Of a stretch of 64,000 nucleotides of DNA, positions 39,083-48,314 are shown in pieces. The DNA comes from a virus. The translations under genes were made by a program, and so were the position numbers. Positions within the stretch are counted from its first letter, which is position 1, and each line of letters starts with the position of its first letter. The notes beneath the pieces were generated by a model. It did no database searches. It was not told where the DNA came from and was given only the letters and a program-made list of their open reading frames with translations. The stretch spans positions 1 through 64,000 of the IMG/VR virus record IMGVR_UViG_3300044911_002386; one strand, written 5' to 3'.

Positions 39083-39576
39083 ACAGTCTTCGGCCGGCGA
39101 AGTGTCGCCGTATCGCGAAGCAGTTTCTTGAGCCGCTTTAAAACAGTTGCGGCCGGAACGTCATGCCATGCAACCTTATCCCACGCAATACGCTCGTCAA
39201 CGTTGCGCCTGCCGGCTTCGGCGTGCAGCTTGCGAGCGTACTTTGGATTTATCCAGCGATATGCCTGCTGCCGCCGAGACTCACGATTATCTACGGCCGT
39301 TATTTCGCAGACTTGCTGGTCGGTAAGGCTAATGACCGCCTGCGCAGAGCCAAGGCTTAAAGCTATATCAACGTCAAAGAATGACGCCTTTGGGCCGTAG
39401 CACGACCAGCAATACCGACTAACTTCGTTTAGATTAAATTCCGCAGCAGCGAAAAAGTCGGCCGGTGTTGGGGCTGGCGGCACAGCCGGGGCTTTTGCTG
39501 CTTTCTTTTTTACAACTGTCTTTGCGGTTTTCTTTGCGGTCTTCTTTTTGGTGGGTGATCGTCTTGACTTCGTCAT
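39052..39576 (-). CDS. lysine-rich protein with C-terminal helical domain
   Basis: A 174-residue protein starting MTKSRRSPTKKKTAKKTAK. The Lys/Ala/Pro tail (AKTVVKKKAAKAPAVPPAP) is histone H1-like. Residues 40-170 (VSRYCWSCYGPKASFFDVD, AVISLTDQQVCEITAVDNRE, YRWINPKYARKLHAEAGRRN) look like a folded domain of unknown type. The first 140 bases overlap the 39434-39781 gene in another frame. A nucleic-acid-binding role is suggested by the tail. Confidence 0.6.
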   Translation of the reverse strand: MTKSRRSPTKKKTAKKTAKTVVKKKAAKAPAVPPAPTPADFFAAAEFNLNEVSRYCWSCYGPKASFFDVDIALSLGSAQAVISLTDQQVCEITAVDNRESRRQQAYRWINPKYARKLHAEAGRRNVDERIAWDKVAWHDVPAATVLKRLKKLLRDTATLRRPKTVKKKPAGARS

Positions 39577-39781
39577 GTGTTTCAATCCATACACGAGCGC
39601 CGCAGTCGAGCGGCTCTTTGGGCTGGTATACGACCCTACACGGGCCAGAGATTATGACTTCGTGGCATTTAGTGTTGCTGTTATACGTCTTGACAGTCAG
39701 CGGCGGTTCCAGTTGTCCCGCTGTCGCATTCTTCTTGATGATGTGTTGGTTGACGTGAATTATCGTTCGCTTCTTTCTCAT
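39434..39781 (-). CDS. conserved-looking protein overlapping the Lys-rich gene
   Basis: A 115-residue protein beginning MRKKRTIIHVNQHIIKKN, with HEVIISGPCRVVYQPKEPLD and CGARVWIETHDEVKTI. The KKRT.IHVNQH.I..N block and the C-G-A-R-V-W-I-E-T ending recur, to my memory, in phage hypotheticals. The last 45 residues (KEDRKENRKDSCKKESSKS) cover the start of the Lys-rich gene, and the first 100 bases overlap the gene before it; both overlaps are unusually long. Function unknown. Confidence 0.55.
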   Translation of the reverse strand: MRKKRTIIHVNQHIIKKNATAGQLEPPLTVKTYNSNTKCHEVIISGPCRVVYQPKEPLDCGARVWIETHDEVKTITHQKEDRKENRKDSCKKESSKSPGCAASPNTGRLFRCCGI

Positions 39782-39974
39782 TGCTCTCATCGACTATGTC
39801 GGTCAGTCGTCGAATGTCGTCTTTTGATATATTCTGGGACGAGATGCCCGCATTGGCTTCTGCTTCATCTAACTGGCTTTCAAGGTAGGCGCACCAGTTT
39901 TCGTAAGAGTCGCGATCGTCGTTGTTCTGTTCAGGCCAATACGGATCTTCAAACAGTCGATCGTTCCAACCCAT
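39681..39974 (-). CDS. acidic small protein, MGWNDRL family
   Basis: A 97-residue protein: MGWNDRLFEDPYWPEQNNDD, RDSYENWCAYLESQLDEAEA and RLTDIVDESNEKEANDNSRQ. The MGWNDR....DRE.YE.W..YLE start is one I have seen in phage and bacterial hypotheticals. Its C-terminal half overlaps the next gene by 101 bases in a different frame, so one of the two ends may be over-extended. Acidic and probably helical. Confidence 0.58.
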   Translation of the reverse strand: MGWNDRLFEDPYWPEQNNDDRDSYENWCAYLESQLDEAEANAGISSQNISKDDIRRLTDIVDESNEKEANDNSRQPTHHQEECDSGTTGTAADCQDV

Positions 39975-39983
39975 AAAGCACCT

Positions 39984-40664
39984 TTAGGCTGAGCGGCCGA
40001 GACTATTTTGCAGTAGTTCTGCAACTTGCTTTGTCTTGCCGTTTTTAAGTTGCAGTGCTGCTAATTGCGCGGCCAGCAGTTTTGTACGCAATACAATCGT
40101 GTGGTTGATGTCTTCTGTCTTGCCCGTCTCCAAATCGTAGACGGCATTGAACATTGTAGGGTCGTCCGAGAAGTCGCCAATTGTCGGCGAGACTCGGGCG
40201 GCTCTGAGGGCAATCCGCAAGACATCAGGCGGATTGATGATGCCCTCGCTATCCAGCACGGCACCGATGTAGGCCCGTATCTCGTCCGTGAACGGCTCTG
40301 GGTCGTCGTCGTCAGGCGGGCTGATGAGGACACTTTCCGTAATCCCCCACGCCACCTCTTCGGCATCCGCCGGATTGAACACGTCCGGGCGGTACTCGTC
40401 GCCGCTCAGGACGTTGCAGAACATGATGAAGTCGGGCAGGTTTTTGTAGAACCTGTCGGTAGTCAGGATCTGAATTGCGGCAATTAACTTGTCGAAAGTT
40501 TCTTGCGGCAAGTCGACGTTAAACTCCTCTTCGACCTCAAGCGCGATGGTCGCGGGGTCCCAGGTGAGTGCCTCGGTCCCGAAGGCGTCAAGAAACAGCG
40601 TTAGCAGAACGGCTGCAAACGTCTCCTGACTTGTCCACGCTTCCTGCATTATATTTTTGACCAT
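39984..40664 (-). CDS. virion-associated hypothetical protein, 226 residues
   Basis: The ATG at 40664 has AGGAAC upstream. LLTLFLDAFGTEALTWDPAT, LPDFIMFCNVLSGDEYRPDV, AEEVAWGITESVLISPPDDD and YIGAVLDSEGIINPPDVLRI. I recall proteins with this order in the structural regions of large phages. The helical pattern with an acidic middle (PPDDDDPEPF) fits a tail-assembly or neck protein, not proved. It overlaps the gene before it by 77 bases. Confidence 0.58.
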   Translation of the reverse strand: MVKNIMQEAWTSQETFAAVLLTLFLDAFGTEALTWDPATIALEVEEEFNVDLPQETFDKLIAAIQILTTDRFYKNLPDFIMFCNVLSGDEYRPDVFNPADAEEVAWGITESVLISPPDDDDPEPFTDEIRAYIGAVLDSEGIINPPDVLRIALRAARVSPTIGDFSDDPTMFNAVYDLETGKTEDINHTIVLRTKLLAAQLAALQLKNGKTKQVAELLQNSLGRSA

Positions 40665-41115
40665 GGAATCCGTTCCTGTTTTCGAGCATTAGAACACCCT
40701 GCCTATACAGCTCGCTTAAATTGTACCCGATTGAGATGACGGGCACGGCGGGCATACAGGTAACGTTTTCGCCGCTCTGCAGGTCAAGAAAGCCCGTATA
40801 GCCGGTCCACGTGCTGTACCGGTTGTCGGCAAACAGCAGGTGTATTAAATCCGTAGCCGGGTCAGCATTAAACACCGTACGCAATTCTGTTAAAAGCAGC
40901 GTGCGCTGTTCCGGCTGCAGAGCGGATATCCGTTCTAAGGCGTCAGCCACGAGCAGGCAAAACAAGTCTTCTTGGGCTATTTCGCTGGTATCGGCAGGCA
41001 TTGACTTTTGTAGTATTGTCGTGAAAATAGTCCTCACCTGTAACTTGCTGAAATTCAAACCAGCTGTTACCATACCCAGAGTTAACTTGTTTCTTTCTTT
41101 GGAGGTTTCTTCCAT
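40588..41115 (-). CDS. hypothetical protein upstream of 39984-40664
   Basis: A 175-residue protein, start uncertain: the ATG at 41115 overlaps the ATG of a rightward gene in CATG (41113-41116) and lacks a ribosome site, so ATG at 41073 is possible. LQVRTIFTTILQKSMPADTS, LLVADALERISALQPEQRTL and WTGYTGFLDLQSGENVTCMP. The GYTGFLDL block recurs in related phage proteins I believe. Function unknown; perhaps works with the 226-residue protein. Confidence 0.5.
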   Translation of the reverse strand: MEETSKERNKLTLGMVTAGLNFSKLQVRTIFTTILQKSMPADTSEIAQEDLFCLLVADALERISALQPEQRTLLLTELRTVFNADPATDLIHLLFADNRYSTWTGYTGFLDLQSGENVTCMPAVPVISIGYNLSELYRQGVLMLENRNGFHGQKYNAGSVDKSGDVCSRSANAVS

Positions 41116-41389
41116 GGTCTCAATTCTCGAGGATATTTCGGTCGTCACGAACGGGCGAGCAGAATTTGTTGTGTCGGGCGCCAGCATCAAGGAACTGATG
41201 GCCGGCGACACGTCACACATCGTACTGCAGAAAGCGGCTGAGCTTGGATTAAATCGTCCCGGCGTTTCTAGCGCAAGTGGCCCGTACCCGGTAGACGCCG
41301 CCGGCAAGACCGACGATGACCTGTTAATGGGCAAGCGTGGTCCGATCAGTGGTTATCGCCGGGACTTTGTGGTGCTCGCGTCGATCTGA
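41114..41389 (+). CDS. rightward hypothetical protein, 91 residues
   Basis: The ATG at 41114 has GGAGG eight bases upstream. MVSILEDISVVTNGRAEFVV, SGASIKELMAGDTSHIVLQK and KTDDDLLMGKRGPISGYRRD. The sequence is compact alpha/beta without a known motif. It sits between two minus-strand genes, its start sharing four bases with the start of the gene on the other strand. Good ribosome site supports it. Function unknown. Confidence 0.55.
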   Translation: MVSILEDISVVTNGRAEFVVSGASIKELMAGDTSHIVLQKAAELGLNRPGVSSASGPYPVDAAGKTDDDLLMGKRGPISGYRRDFVVLASI

Positions 41390-41394
41390 CCGCC

Positions 41395-41736
41395 TCACTT
41401 TTGTGCCCGCTGTTTTTCAAGTTGCGCCCGAATGTGGGGATGCTTGAGGGCGTGCGGCAGAAGTGCGGGCGGCTGCATTTCTTTTTTGCCCGTCTCGATG
41501 TTCTCTGTGTAGATATGCATCTTGTAGCCAAGAGCGTGAAACATCTTGGCGATGTCGAAGAGCGTGGGACTACCGCCCATGATATCTTCGATGTGCTTGG
41601 TTGTAAGGCGCATCTTTCTAGCCACGATGCTGTTTGACATCTTTGTGTTTAACTGCAACGTGGCAAGCCAATCAGTCGCAGTGATTTCGACGCCTACGGC
41701 ATACGTATCGCCGTCTGTAGTCGGATTACGCTTCAT
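41395..41736 (-). CDS. HTH-like DNA-binding protein
   Basis: A 113-residue protein starting MKRNPTTDGDTYAVGVEITA; the ATG overlaps the stop before it. SIVARKMRLTTKHIEDIMGG then PTLFDIAKMFHALGYKMHIY fits an XRE-type helix-turn-helix (MR.T...IE.I..G....L.DIA...HALG...). A small regulator is likely. It ends six bases after the rightward gene ends on the other strand (convergent). Confidence 0.65.
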   Translation of the reverse strand: MKRNPTTDGDTYAVGVEITATDWLATLQLNTKMSNSIVARKMRLTTKHIEDIMGGSPTLFDIAKMFHALGYKMHIYTENIETGKKEMQPPALLPHALKHPHIRAQLEKQRAQK

Positions 41737-41920
41737 CGTCTTCCTCCTCAAGCGGATCGCTATCAACCACTGTGTAGCGTGCCTCTCCGCCGCATTCCTC
41801 ACAGAAGGTGTTGTCGTACGGGCCGCCGGCAACAGCACCGCCGAGATCAACCCATGCATCGAACCACACCTCGCCGCCGCATTCGTCGCACCTGGCCCAC
41901 TGTCGTTTGCTGTCACTCAT
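41726..41920 (-). CDS. small double-zinc-ribbon protein
   Basis: A 64-residue protein starting MSDSKRQWARCDECGGEVWF, with TFCEECGGEARYTVVDSD after it. Two CxECGG knuckles about 29 residues apart form a zinc ribbon; the acidic end is DPLEEEDDEA. The ATG overlaps the stop before it. Small zinc-ribbon proteins are usual in phages and may bind nucleic acid or a polymerase; no direct evidence. Confidence 0.62.
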   Translation of the reverse strand: MSDSKRQWARCDECGGEVWFDAWVDLGGAVAGGPYDNTFCEECGGEARYTVVDSDPLEEEDDEA

Positions 41921-42395
41921 TTTCTTCTGCGCCAAACTTTTCAATGTGAGCTAGCCGGGCAGCATAAAATTCCGCTACCATTCCGCTTACGGCACGGAAC
42001 CGCTCTAAAATATCAGTCATAACCCGCTGCTCGAATACGGCCATAACGGTCTTGTTGAACTTTTTAATAGCTTCGGTCGAGTAACCAGCACTCTTTACTT
42101 TTTCCGCGCCTGCTCGAATTGCCGGCTCTGCGTCGAGCAGCATCTGCACGTAACCAGTGCATATGAAGTCTATATTGTGCCCGTAGATATTTCGCGTCTC
42201 TAAACTTGTCGGGACGGTAAACACATACGGCCCTGGCCACGGGTCGGTATCTTTTGGATCTGCGTTCGGGTCTTTGTGCCGCAGTTTACCCAGTGACCAG
42301 CCGAACGCCTCTGCATCATCGTTGGGTGGCGGCATAACGTATGCGGCTGCCGGCTTTTTTTCTGCGTCTTTCTTTTTGAGCGTATGCTTTTTCAT
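41913..42395 (-). CDS. hypothetical protein, 160 residues
   Basis: MKKHTLKKKDAEKKPAAAYV (basic), GWSLGKLRHKDPNADPKDTD, PYVFTVPTSLETRNIYGHNI and FEQRVMTDILERFRAVSGMV. The RNIYGHN segment and the helical C-terminus (AEFYAARLAHIEKFGAEENE) stand out. It is the last gene before the structured gap at 42396-42522. Function unknown. Confidence 0.58.
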   Translation of the reverse strand: MKKHTLKKKDAEKKPAAAYVMPPPNDDAEAFGWSLGKLRHKDPNADPKDTDPWPGPYVFTVPTSLETRNIYGHNIDFICTGYVQMLLDAEPAIRAGAEKVKSAGYSTEAIKKFNKTVMAVFEQRVMTDILERFRAVSGMVAEFYAARLAHIEKFGAEENE

Positions 42396-42444
42396 TTGCT
42401 GATATCTAAGGAAAAGGCCCGATAGTTAAACACACATACCCTAC

Positions 42445-42510
42445 CTAGTGGCGGACGACCAGAGCACTGCACCTTTTTGGGGTGGAGTGTCCGGGCGTCA
42501 TCGCCACTAG
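42445..42510. other. long structured hairpin in intergenic gap
   Basis: CTAGTGGCG (42445-42453) pairs with CGCCACTAG (42502-42510), continued by GACG/CGTC with a two-base bulge. Inside, CACTGCACC (42465-42473) pairs with GGTGGAGTG (42481-42489) with one mismatch and a TTTTTGG loop. The whole 66 bases fold as one long stem. It could be a terminator or processing site between structural genes, or a small RNA. The rest of the gap has nothing I can name. Confidence 0.6.
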
Positions 42511-42522
42511 ACAGGGATTGTT

Positions 42523-42927
42523 CTACGTCAAAGACGCAACTGACGCCACGTAGGCGTCGTAGGCTGCTCGCGCGTGGCCGCCGTACAACGGAATCGTGGG
42601 GCTGTCGTCGTCATCGGACATCGCCATCTCGCCTCGGATAGAGGCTGCCACGTACTCGTGAAAGTACACGGCGAAGAGACCGCGTTTGTTGTTCTCGACC
42701 GATTCGAGAACTTGCTCTTTCCAGAAGTGCACGCGGCACTTCTTATCGGCGAGAGAGTTCGTCGACCAGCGATCGAACGCTTCGTCGTGATTGAGCATAA
42801 TGACGCTTTCGATGGTATGGATGGCATCTTCCGCCACCACCTGAAAGGTCGGATGTCGGCCGATTCGTCCTTGAATCGCCGCCCAGGTCTGTTCAACTTC
42901 CCTGTTATCCAAAACGAGATGAGACAT
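42523..42927 (-). CDS. hypothetical protein, 134 residues
   Basis: MSHLVLDNREVEQTWAAIQG, RIGRHPTFQVVAEDAIHTIE, DEAFDRWSTNSLADKKCRVH and AVYFHEYVAASIRGEMAMSD. Mainly helical with an acidic DDDDS stretch. ATG 42925-42927 with GGGAG upstream. It is the last gene of the virion-block transcript before the hairpin at 42445-42510. Function unknown. Confidence 0.58.
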   Translation of the reverse strand: MSHLVLDNREVEQTWAAIQGRIGRHPTFQVVAEDAIHTIESVIMLNHDEAFDRWSTNSLADKKCRVHFWKEQVLESVENNKRGLFAVYFHEYVAASIRGEMAMSDDDDSPTIPLYGGHARAAYDAYVASVASLT

Positions 42928-43026
42928 CACACTCTCCCAGTGAGATGAGAACCGAACAATGCCCGTTGATACCGAACAACGGGAACAATTAATATGCCGC
43001 GATTCTGGGAGAAATTTAGCGGCGTA

Positions 43027-43329
43027 CTAGAAGGTCAACTGCACGGTTTGCCCGGCACCGTTGACGTAAAGAATGCGCACTTGCTGTGCGTCTAACTTTT
43101 GCCGGATAAGTGCTTTCTTATCCGGGCTTAAACCTGAAAGGCACGTTTTTATCGTTGCCATTTCTCGGCGGTATTTTTCTTGTCTTTTACGAGCACACGA
43201 ACTGCACCCGCCGGCTCCGGGCCTGAACACTTCTCTCTTGTTGTATAAGCACGGAATCTGCGTAGAAAACTCTACGTCATTAACTAATGACATAATCAGA
43301 CTGTCGTCGAGTACAACGAGCGGGCGCAT
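43027..43329 (-). CDS. hypothetical protein with Cys pair, 100 residues
   Basis: LYNKREVFRPGAGGCSSCARKR around residues 27-48, then SGLSPDKKALIRQKLDAQQ and VNGAGQTVQLTF. Short alpha/beta protein, basic in the middle; the CSSC may bind metal. It sits just after the fibre and appendage genes in the virion block. Function unknown, perhaps a tail accessory. Confidence 0.55.
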   Translation of the reverse strand: MRPLVVLDDSLIMSLVNDVEFSTQIPCLYNKREVFRPGAGGCSSCARKRQEKYRREMATIKTCLSGLSPDKKALIRQKLDAQQVRILYVNGAGQTVQLTF

Positions 43330-43339
43330 GTGTTGAATC

Positions 43340-43759
43340 CTACGGTGGCGGGTTTCCGATCCACGTCATTCCGCCCGGTAACAAATTATCCGAGACGTCC
43401 AGTGTATCCTTCAACGCGTTTACGTCGGCCGTGACGTCGCGAATAAAGGCGTCTACTTCTTCCCTAGACCGCAACAACACATCTACGTACGGCAGCCGAA
43501 ACCAGGCTGGCCGCACGTTGGGGATCGGGTCATCCTCGGGGTACTCTTCCAGATCCACAGCCGAGCACACATGATCGAACGCCCCGACGCGAAAATCGTC
43601 GCCCGGCCGAACTGGCATCAGCATGTAAGCGAATATCTTTGTTGGCATAAGGTTCGCATTGCTGGCAGTAATGCGTACGCGAATACCGTTGCCGTCCGTA
43701 GAACTGGCGTAATATCGGCTCACCTGCCACGTTAATTTAATTCTGCGTGCTGTAGGCAT
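43340..43759 (-). CDS. virion-block hypothetical protein, 139 residues
   Basis: MPTARRIKLTWQVSRYYASS, IRVRITASNANLMPTKIFAY, DVLLRSREEVDAFIRDVTAD and NLLPGGMTWIGNPPP. Predominantly beta in the first half. No recognised motif. Packed between two small genes in the structural operon, it is likely a tail or fibre-associated protein. Inferred from position only. Confidence 0.55.
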   Translation of the reverse strand: MPTARRIKLTWQVSRYYASSTDGNGIRVRITASNANLMPTKIFAYMLMPVRPGDDFRVGAFDHVCSAVDLEEYPEDDPIPNVRPAWFRLPYVDVLLRSREEVDAFIRDVTADVNALKDTLDVSDNLLPGGMTWIGNPPP

Positions 43760-43761
43760 CG

Positions 43762-44136
43762 TTAGGCTATGAACTCGTATTTTTGCGGATTAGTTTCGCC
43801 GGCTTTGGCAAAATAGATGCTGACGCATGTTTGTTGACCGGGCAGCACCGGCCGACCGTTAACATATTCTACAAATGTTTGCACCACGCCGACGTCTGTG
43901 GTTTTTGCCTGCTCTAAAAGCATTATAAACTGTTCAATGCACGGCAGCATGTGTTGAATGTTTCCGCCACAGCCACAACTACTTTTTTGTTTTGACTGCG
44001 CGTATTGCTCGCGACAAGTTGCCACATCTGGCAACAATGGCTGGAAGCCTGGATTTTTTTCGTAGAACGAGTCATCCAGTAAATACCGTAAAATGTTGTC
44101 GCGGGAGATAGAAATGCTTGTGGTTATGTGTGACAT
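43762..44136 (-). CDS. virion-block hypothetical protein, 124 residues
   Basis: I chose the ATG at 44136 (MSHITTSISISRDNILRYLL) with AGGTG six bases upstream. SSCGCGGNIQHMLPCIEQFI in the middle and CVSIYFAKAGETNPQKYEFI at the end. The CGCGG knot may bind metal. The gene lies just below the 1370-residue fibre gene, 62 bases away, and is probably co-expressed with it. Function unknown. Confidence 0.55.
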   Translation of the reverse strand: MSHITTSISISRDNILRYLLDDSFYEKNPGFQPLLPDVATCREQYAQSKQKSSCGCGGNIQHMLPCIEQFIMLLEQAKTTDVGVVQTFVEYVNGRPVLPGQQTCVSIYFAKAGETNPQKYEFIA

Positions 44137-44198
44137 TTTTGGCACCTAGTGGGGATCAAATTTTGTCGGCAATTTGCCTGCCTGTCAACGCAGCCGCA

Positions 44199-47100
44199 TC
44201 AAACGTTGCGGATAGCAGTCCGTAATGCCGCATTCGTATTAATTGCGACAATTAACTGCGCCAAGAAATCCGCTGTTAACATTGCTCCGCCGGTGGGACC
44301 TGTAGACCCGGTAATACCCTGCTCGCCTGGGGCACCGGGAGGCCCGCATAAACCTGTCGGCCCAGTCACGCCAGTTAAGCCTGTGACGCCTGTTGTGCCT
44401 TTGTCGCCCTTTGGACCCGTCAGCCCTGTTACGCCCGTTACGCCTAATCCTGCAGGCCCTGTGGCTCCTGTAACGCCCGTCAGCCCAGGCACACCCTGCA
44501 GGCCTAATCCTGACGGTCCGGTAGCCCCGGGCGAGCCAGACGGGCCTGTAGACCCTGGCGGGCCAGATGGGCCTGTAGCCCCTGTACGACCAGTTGGGCC
44601 GGTGCTGCCAGTAACACCCTTTTCGCCCCTGTCGCCCTTTGTACCCCTATCGCCTTTGGAGCCGCTTGGGCCTGTACCGCCGCTGGCGCCGCTCGGGCCA
44701 CGCCCGCCGCTTGGGCCTGTGCCGCCGGTGGCGCCGCTTGGGCCGTCTGGCCCCGTAGGTCCAGTTGGACCTGTGACGCCTGTAATACCTGTAACACCCG
44801 TGACTCCTGACGGGCCTTCGGCGCCGGTTGGGCCTGTAACCCCCGTCATCCCCATAAGGCCCGGAGAGCCGTCGAAACCGCGTGGGCCGCCCAGACCAAT
44901 AGGGCCGCTGGGGCCGCTAAGACCTGTAGCGCCCGTTACACCTGTCATGCCGCTCGGGCCGGTCATGCCCGTCATACCGTCTAAGCCGTTATTACCCGGC
45001 TGCCCGGGTGGCCCCTGAAAACCTGTTACGCCGGTTACACCGGTAATACCAGTCGGACCTGTAACGCCGGTAATACCTTTGTCGCCCTGCTCACCTTTTT
45101 CTCCCTTCGGCCCCGTCGGTCCCGTAATCGGCTCCGGACAATCGCCGCCACTAGAACCACCACCGCTACCACCACCGCTACCGCCACCGGTGTCGCTGTC
45201 AGGTTCCGGGCAAGTCGTAGTTTGAAAATTTAAATCTAAGTCAATGAAAGTCATGCCGCTTTCTTCGACAAATTTTATTTCACCAGTACCGATACCCTCT
45301 GGAGTTATTGTGACTTTCCCGCCACGTAATGCCTTTGGTTTAATTTTTAACTTTGGCTTATACGTTAACGAATTGCCGCCGCCACTGCCGCAGCCGCCGC
45401 CATCAGTCGTGGCCTCTAGTTTGATGTACTCGACTGGGTTGTAAACGCCGCCGACAAGCCCCGTCCCGCCGCCGATCTGGTAACCCACATATTCAGTTTC
45501 TTGCGGCTCAAAAACTGGAAGTTCAATATTTAATCTGATGTACGGCGCAATCCAGTATTTGCACTTGTCATACTGGTCACGCACGACGGCGATTGCCGCT
45601 TTATGCTGCCCGCCGGGAGACGCCGAGCCTTTTTTGTGATAGCAAATAACGACGCGCTGGTTCTCTGGCCCGACGCCGGTTTTCTGCCCTGTGAAGTCGT
45701 ACTCAATTGTCGTTTTGCAAAACGGCAGATTAAGTTGCAGACCAATGTTGTAGTTGCAGTAATATCCTGGATTGGTGGCTGACGTTACTGTCAACTGGCC
45801 TGTCGGATTTTGGTCCGGATCAATTTTTCTGATTATGACCGGCCCCGGCGAGATAGTCGGGCACGGCGGCTTCGGAATGCGAATGTCTATCGACAAGTAG
45901 AAATCAAAGTTGCATTCGTCTACTTCGCAGTCTTTGACGATAGGTCGTTTGACAATTCGAAAGTCTAGGTTTGTGTTATTTTCATACGACGCGTTAAGCC
46001 GACTTGAAATAACGTTTAACGTCGGGCACGGTGGTTTTGGCAAGGCAATGGATACACCTAGACCAAATTCAAATACGCAGATCGGCGGTGTTTTGCACGT
46101 GGCGGGAATGTTGCGGGATACGATGTAAAACGCTGAAGCATTACCGTTGCCAAAACTTCTGGCATTCGGTAATGACATAACCGCTGATTGGTTTGCCGCC
46201 GCGCATGTTGAGCCTGCATATGCACCGGCGGCAAAGTTTGACGACACTACAAACGCGGGGCACACCGGCCCGATCAGCGGAATGTATATCTCTAATTCAA
46301 TATCAAAAATACACTGCCCAGGATCATTACAGGTGGGCTCAGTGTGGTTTGGCGTAATCGCGAATTTGTTTTGTTTAGTAATGCAGCCGCCGTAATTTAC
46401 GTAGCCGCTGTCCACGCTAAATTTTTTGACGTTTAACTGCGGGCATCGTGGCACCGGAATAGGTATGTCAATAATAAGTTCGACGTCAAACGTACACTGA
46501 CCCGGCCCATCACACGTGGGCTCAGTGTGTCTTGGTGTAATTGAAAATTTAGTGTTCTCTTTTTTGCAACCCGGTTTATTGAAATACGAATTTACCTTGG
46601 CGGGCAAGACATTAAATTGCGGGCATGGCGGCAGCGGTATCGGAATGTCGATGACCAGCTCGACCTCGAAATCGCAACGGCCCGGGTCGTCGCATGTTGC
46701 CGGACTTTGCCGGACCGGATAAATGCGAAACTTGTTTTCTCTTACCGGGCACTCTGGCCGGTCTATATGCGGATTTACAGTAAACTCTGTAACGGTTATT
46801 TCGGGGCACGGGATGCGTGGAATTGGTACGTTGATGTAGACTTCGACATCAAAGATGCACGCGTTTGGATCTTTACAACTTGAGGCAGTTGCTGGACTAA
46901 ACGTGGCGGCATCTGTCCCGAGCGTAAAGTTTTCAACAACGTTTAACTCGAACAATTTTGATTTGTTCGTCAGTCCGTCAGCGACTAAAAACTGGCGATA
47001 GTTGTTCGTTAGAAAATCTGCTGAACTATTTAAATACTCTACACGTGTTATGACGTTAAACGGATCACCGCCAGTTGCTTTTGTATAATCGACAACGTAT

Positions 47101-48311
47101 ACGCCGGCTCTGTGGTTGTCGCTAACGACTGTGCCCGCGCCGCCCGGGTTTGTGTTTTTTGGCGTCCAGATAAACACTTCGTCTTGATTTAAAACAACGC
47201 CATCGGCCGTTATTTTATTGGTGACATTATTAAGCAGGTAGACGCTATCTTTTGCTTTAACTGGTGTCGCGGTGGCGGCTGAGCCGCTATTGCGGCGTGC
47301 AATGCTAAATTTGTTTTCTTTAATCGTGCAACCAGTAACCGAGTCATCACCGACAAAATATGTGCTGACGCCGAAATCAAGAAGATTGAACTCAGGGCAC
47401 GGTATCCGCGGAATCGGTACCTCGATGACCAGTTCGACATCAAATATGCACTGGCCGGGGTCGTTGCAATTTTGCGGTTCAATGTGCCGAGGAATGATTC
47501 GAAATTTGTTGTTGTTAGCGCCGCTACCACAAATATCGTCTGGGTCGTTCGGGTCATAAAAATATGTGTCAACGTTGAACTCTGTGACCGAGATTATCGG
47601 GCACTTAATTCTCGGAACCGGGATATTGATAGCGAGCTCAACGTCAAAAATACATCGACCCGGGTCGTTACAGTTTTGCGGCTCTTCATGCCGCGGCGTA
47701 ATAAAGAAGACGTTATTAATTTTGCAGGCGTCAGAATTTTCGTCTTCAAAATACGTATTGACCCTGAACCGATTTAAACTGAACTCAGGGCATTTGAGAC
47801 GCGGAATAGGTATGTTGATGTCCAACACAATGTCGAACGTGCATTGCCCGGGGTCGCTACAGGTAGGAGGCGTGTGCCGTCGGTTAATTGTTAGCGTGCT
47901 TGTCTTAGCCGGGCAATTTGAGTTGTCAACGAAGTAAACCGACTGCGACGTGGGAGCGATATTAATCTGCGGGCACGGAATGTTTGGTACCGGAACATTG
48001 ATGTCTAAGTTAATTTCATATTCGCACGGATTTGTTTCTTTGCTCGGTCGCGTAATTGTGAGCAAAGCTCGCGGAGTATTGTCGCACCCAGCTGCGGCGG
48101 TCGCGACGCGAATCGTAGATTCGGCTGTAAATTCTGGGCATTGGAAATCAGGCGTACGCGGCACGATTGGCAACACGCACTCAAAGATCGGCGGCGGTGT
48201 CGGCGCGATACGACAATCTTGAATAAAGTCAAAATTGACTTTTGGTACCGGCGCCACTTGGCAGTCGGGATCAGACTCTACAAAAAGATTGTCGGATGTG
48301 TTGTCAGCCAT
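44199..48311 (-). CDS. collagen-like tail fibre with Cys-rich bead repeats
   Basis: A 1370-residue protein. Residues 60-850 contain about a dozen repeats of 50-60 residues, each with FxV-x-SYF, a RH-x-EP block, [13 protein letters not shown] and IPIPRCP: a new-looking bead module with conserved cysteines. One repeat (near 340-450) carries an inserted module with [13 protein letters not shown] and [13 protein letters not shown], like the VDGVTL..GDRVLLKDQ module of other phage fibres. Residues about 1050-1340 are collagen Gly-X-Y repeats (GVTGPTG, GATGPSG). It is a long, flexible receptor-binding fibre. It is cut off by an ATG-proximal neighbour at 48315. Confidence 0.88.
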   Translation of the reverse strand: MADNTSDNLFVESDPDCQVAPVPKVNFDFIQDCRIAPTPPPIFECVLPIVPRTPDFQCPEFTAESTIRVATAAAGCDNTPRALLTITRPSKETNPCEYEINLDINVPVPNIPCPQINIAPTSQSVYFVDNSNCPAKTSTLTINRRHTPPTCSDPGQCTFDIVLDINIPIPRLKCPEFSLNRFRVNTYFEDENSDACKINNVFFITPRHEEPQNCNDPGRCIFDVELAINIPVPRIKCPIISVTEFNVDTYFYDPNDPDDICGSGANNNKFRIIPRHIEPQNCNDPGQCIFDVELVIEVPIPRIPCPEFNLLDFGVSTYFVGDDSVTGCTIKENKFSIARRNSGSAATATPVKAKDSVYLLNNVTNKITADGVVLNQDEVFIWTPKNTNPGGAGTVVSDNHRAGVYVVDYTKATGGDPFNVITRVEYLNSSADFLTNNYRQFLVADGLTNKSKLFELNVVENFTLGTDAATFSPATASSCKDPNACIFDVEVYINVPIPRIPCPEITVTEFTVNPHIDRPECPVRENKFRIYPVRQSPATCDDPGRCDFEVELVIDIPIPLPPCPQFNVLPAKVNSYFNKPGCKKENTKFSITPRHTEPTCDGPGQCTFDVELIIDIPIPVPRCPQLNVKKFSVDSGYVNYGGCITKQNKFAITPNHTEPTCNDPGQCIFDIELEIYIPLIGPVCPAFVVSSNFAAGAYAGSTCAAANQSAVMSLPNARSFGNGNASAFYIVSRNIPATCKTPPICVFEFGLGVSIALPKPPCPTLNVISSRLNASYENNTNLDFRIVKRPIVKDCEVDECNFDFYLSIDIRIPKPPCPTISPGPVIIRKIDPDQNPTGQLTVTSATNPGYYCNYNIGLQLNLPFCKTTIEYDFTGQKTGVGPENQRVVICYHKKGSASPGGQHKAAIAVVRDQYDKCKYWIAPYIRLNIELPVFEPQETEYVGYQIGGGTGLVGGVYNPVEYIKLEATTDGGGCGSGGGNSLTYKPKLKIKPKALRGGKVTITPEGIGTGEIKFVEESGMTFIDLDLNFQTTTCPEPDSDTGGGSGGGSGGGSSGGDCPEPITGPTGPKGEKGEQGDKGITGVTGPTGITGVTGVTGFQGPPGQPGNNGLDGMTGMTGPSGMTGVTGATGLSGPSGPIGLGGPRGFDGSPGLMGMTGVTGPTGAEGPSGVTGVTGITGVTGPTGPTGPDGPSGATGGTGPSGGRGPSGASGGTGPSGSKGDRGTKGDRGEKGVTGSTGPTGRTGATGPSGPPGSTGPSGSPGATGPSGLGLQGVPGLTGVTGATGPAGLGVTGVTGLTGPKGDKGTTGVTGLTGVTGPTGLCGPPGAPGEQGITGSTGPTGGAMLTADFLAQLIVAINTNAALRTAIRNV

Positions 48312-48314
48312 GAT

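Noticed and set aside
44149-45018. 289-codon plus-strand ORF rich in Pro, Gly and Val
   Set aside because: It is the complement of the collagen Gly-X-Y stalk; its repeats mirror that gene.
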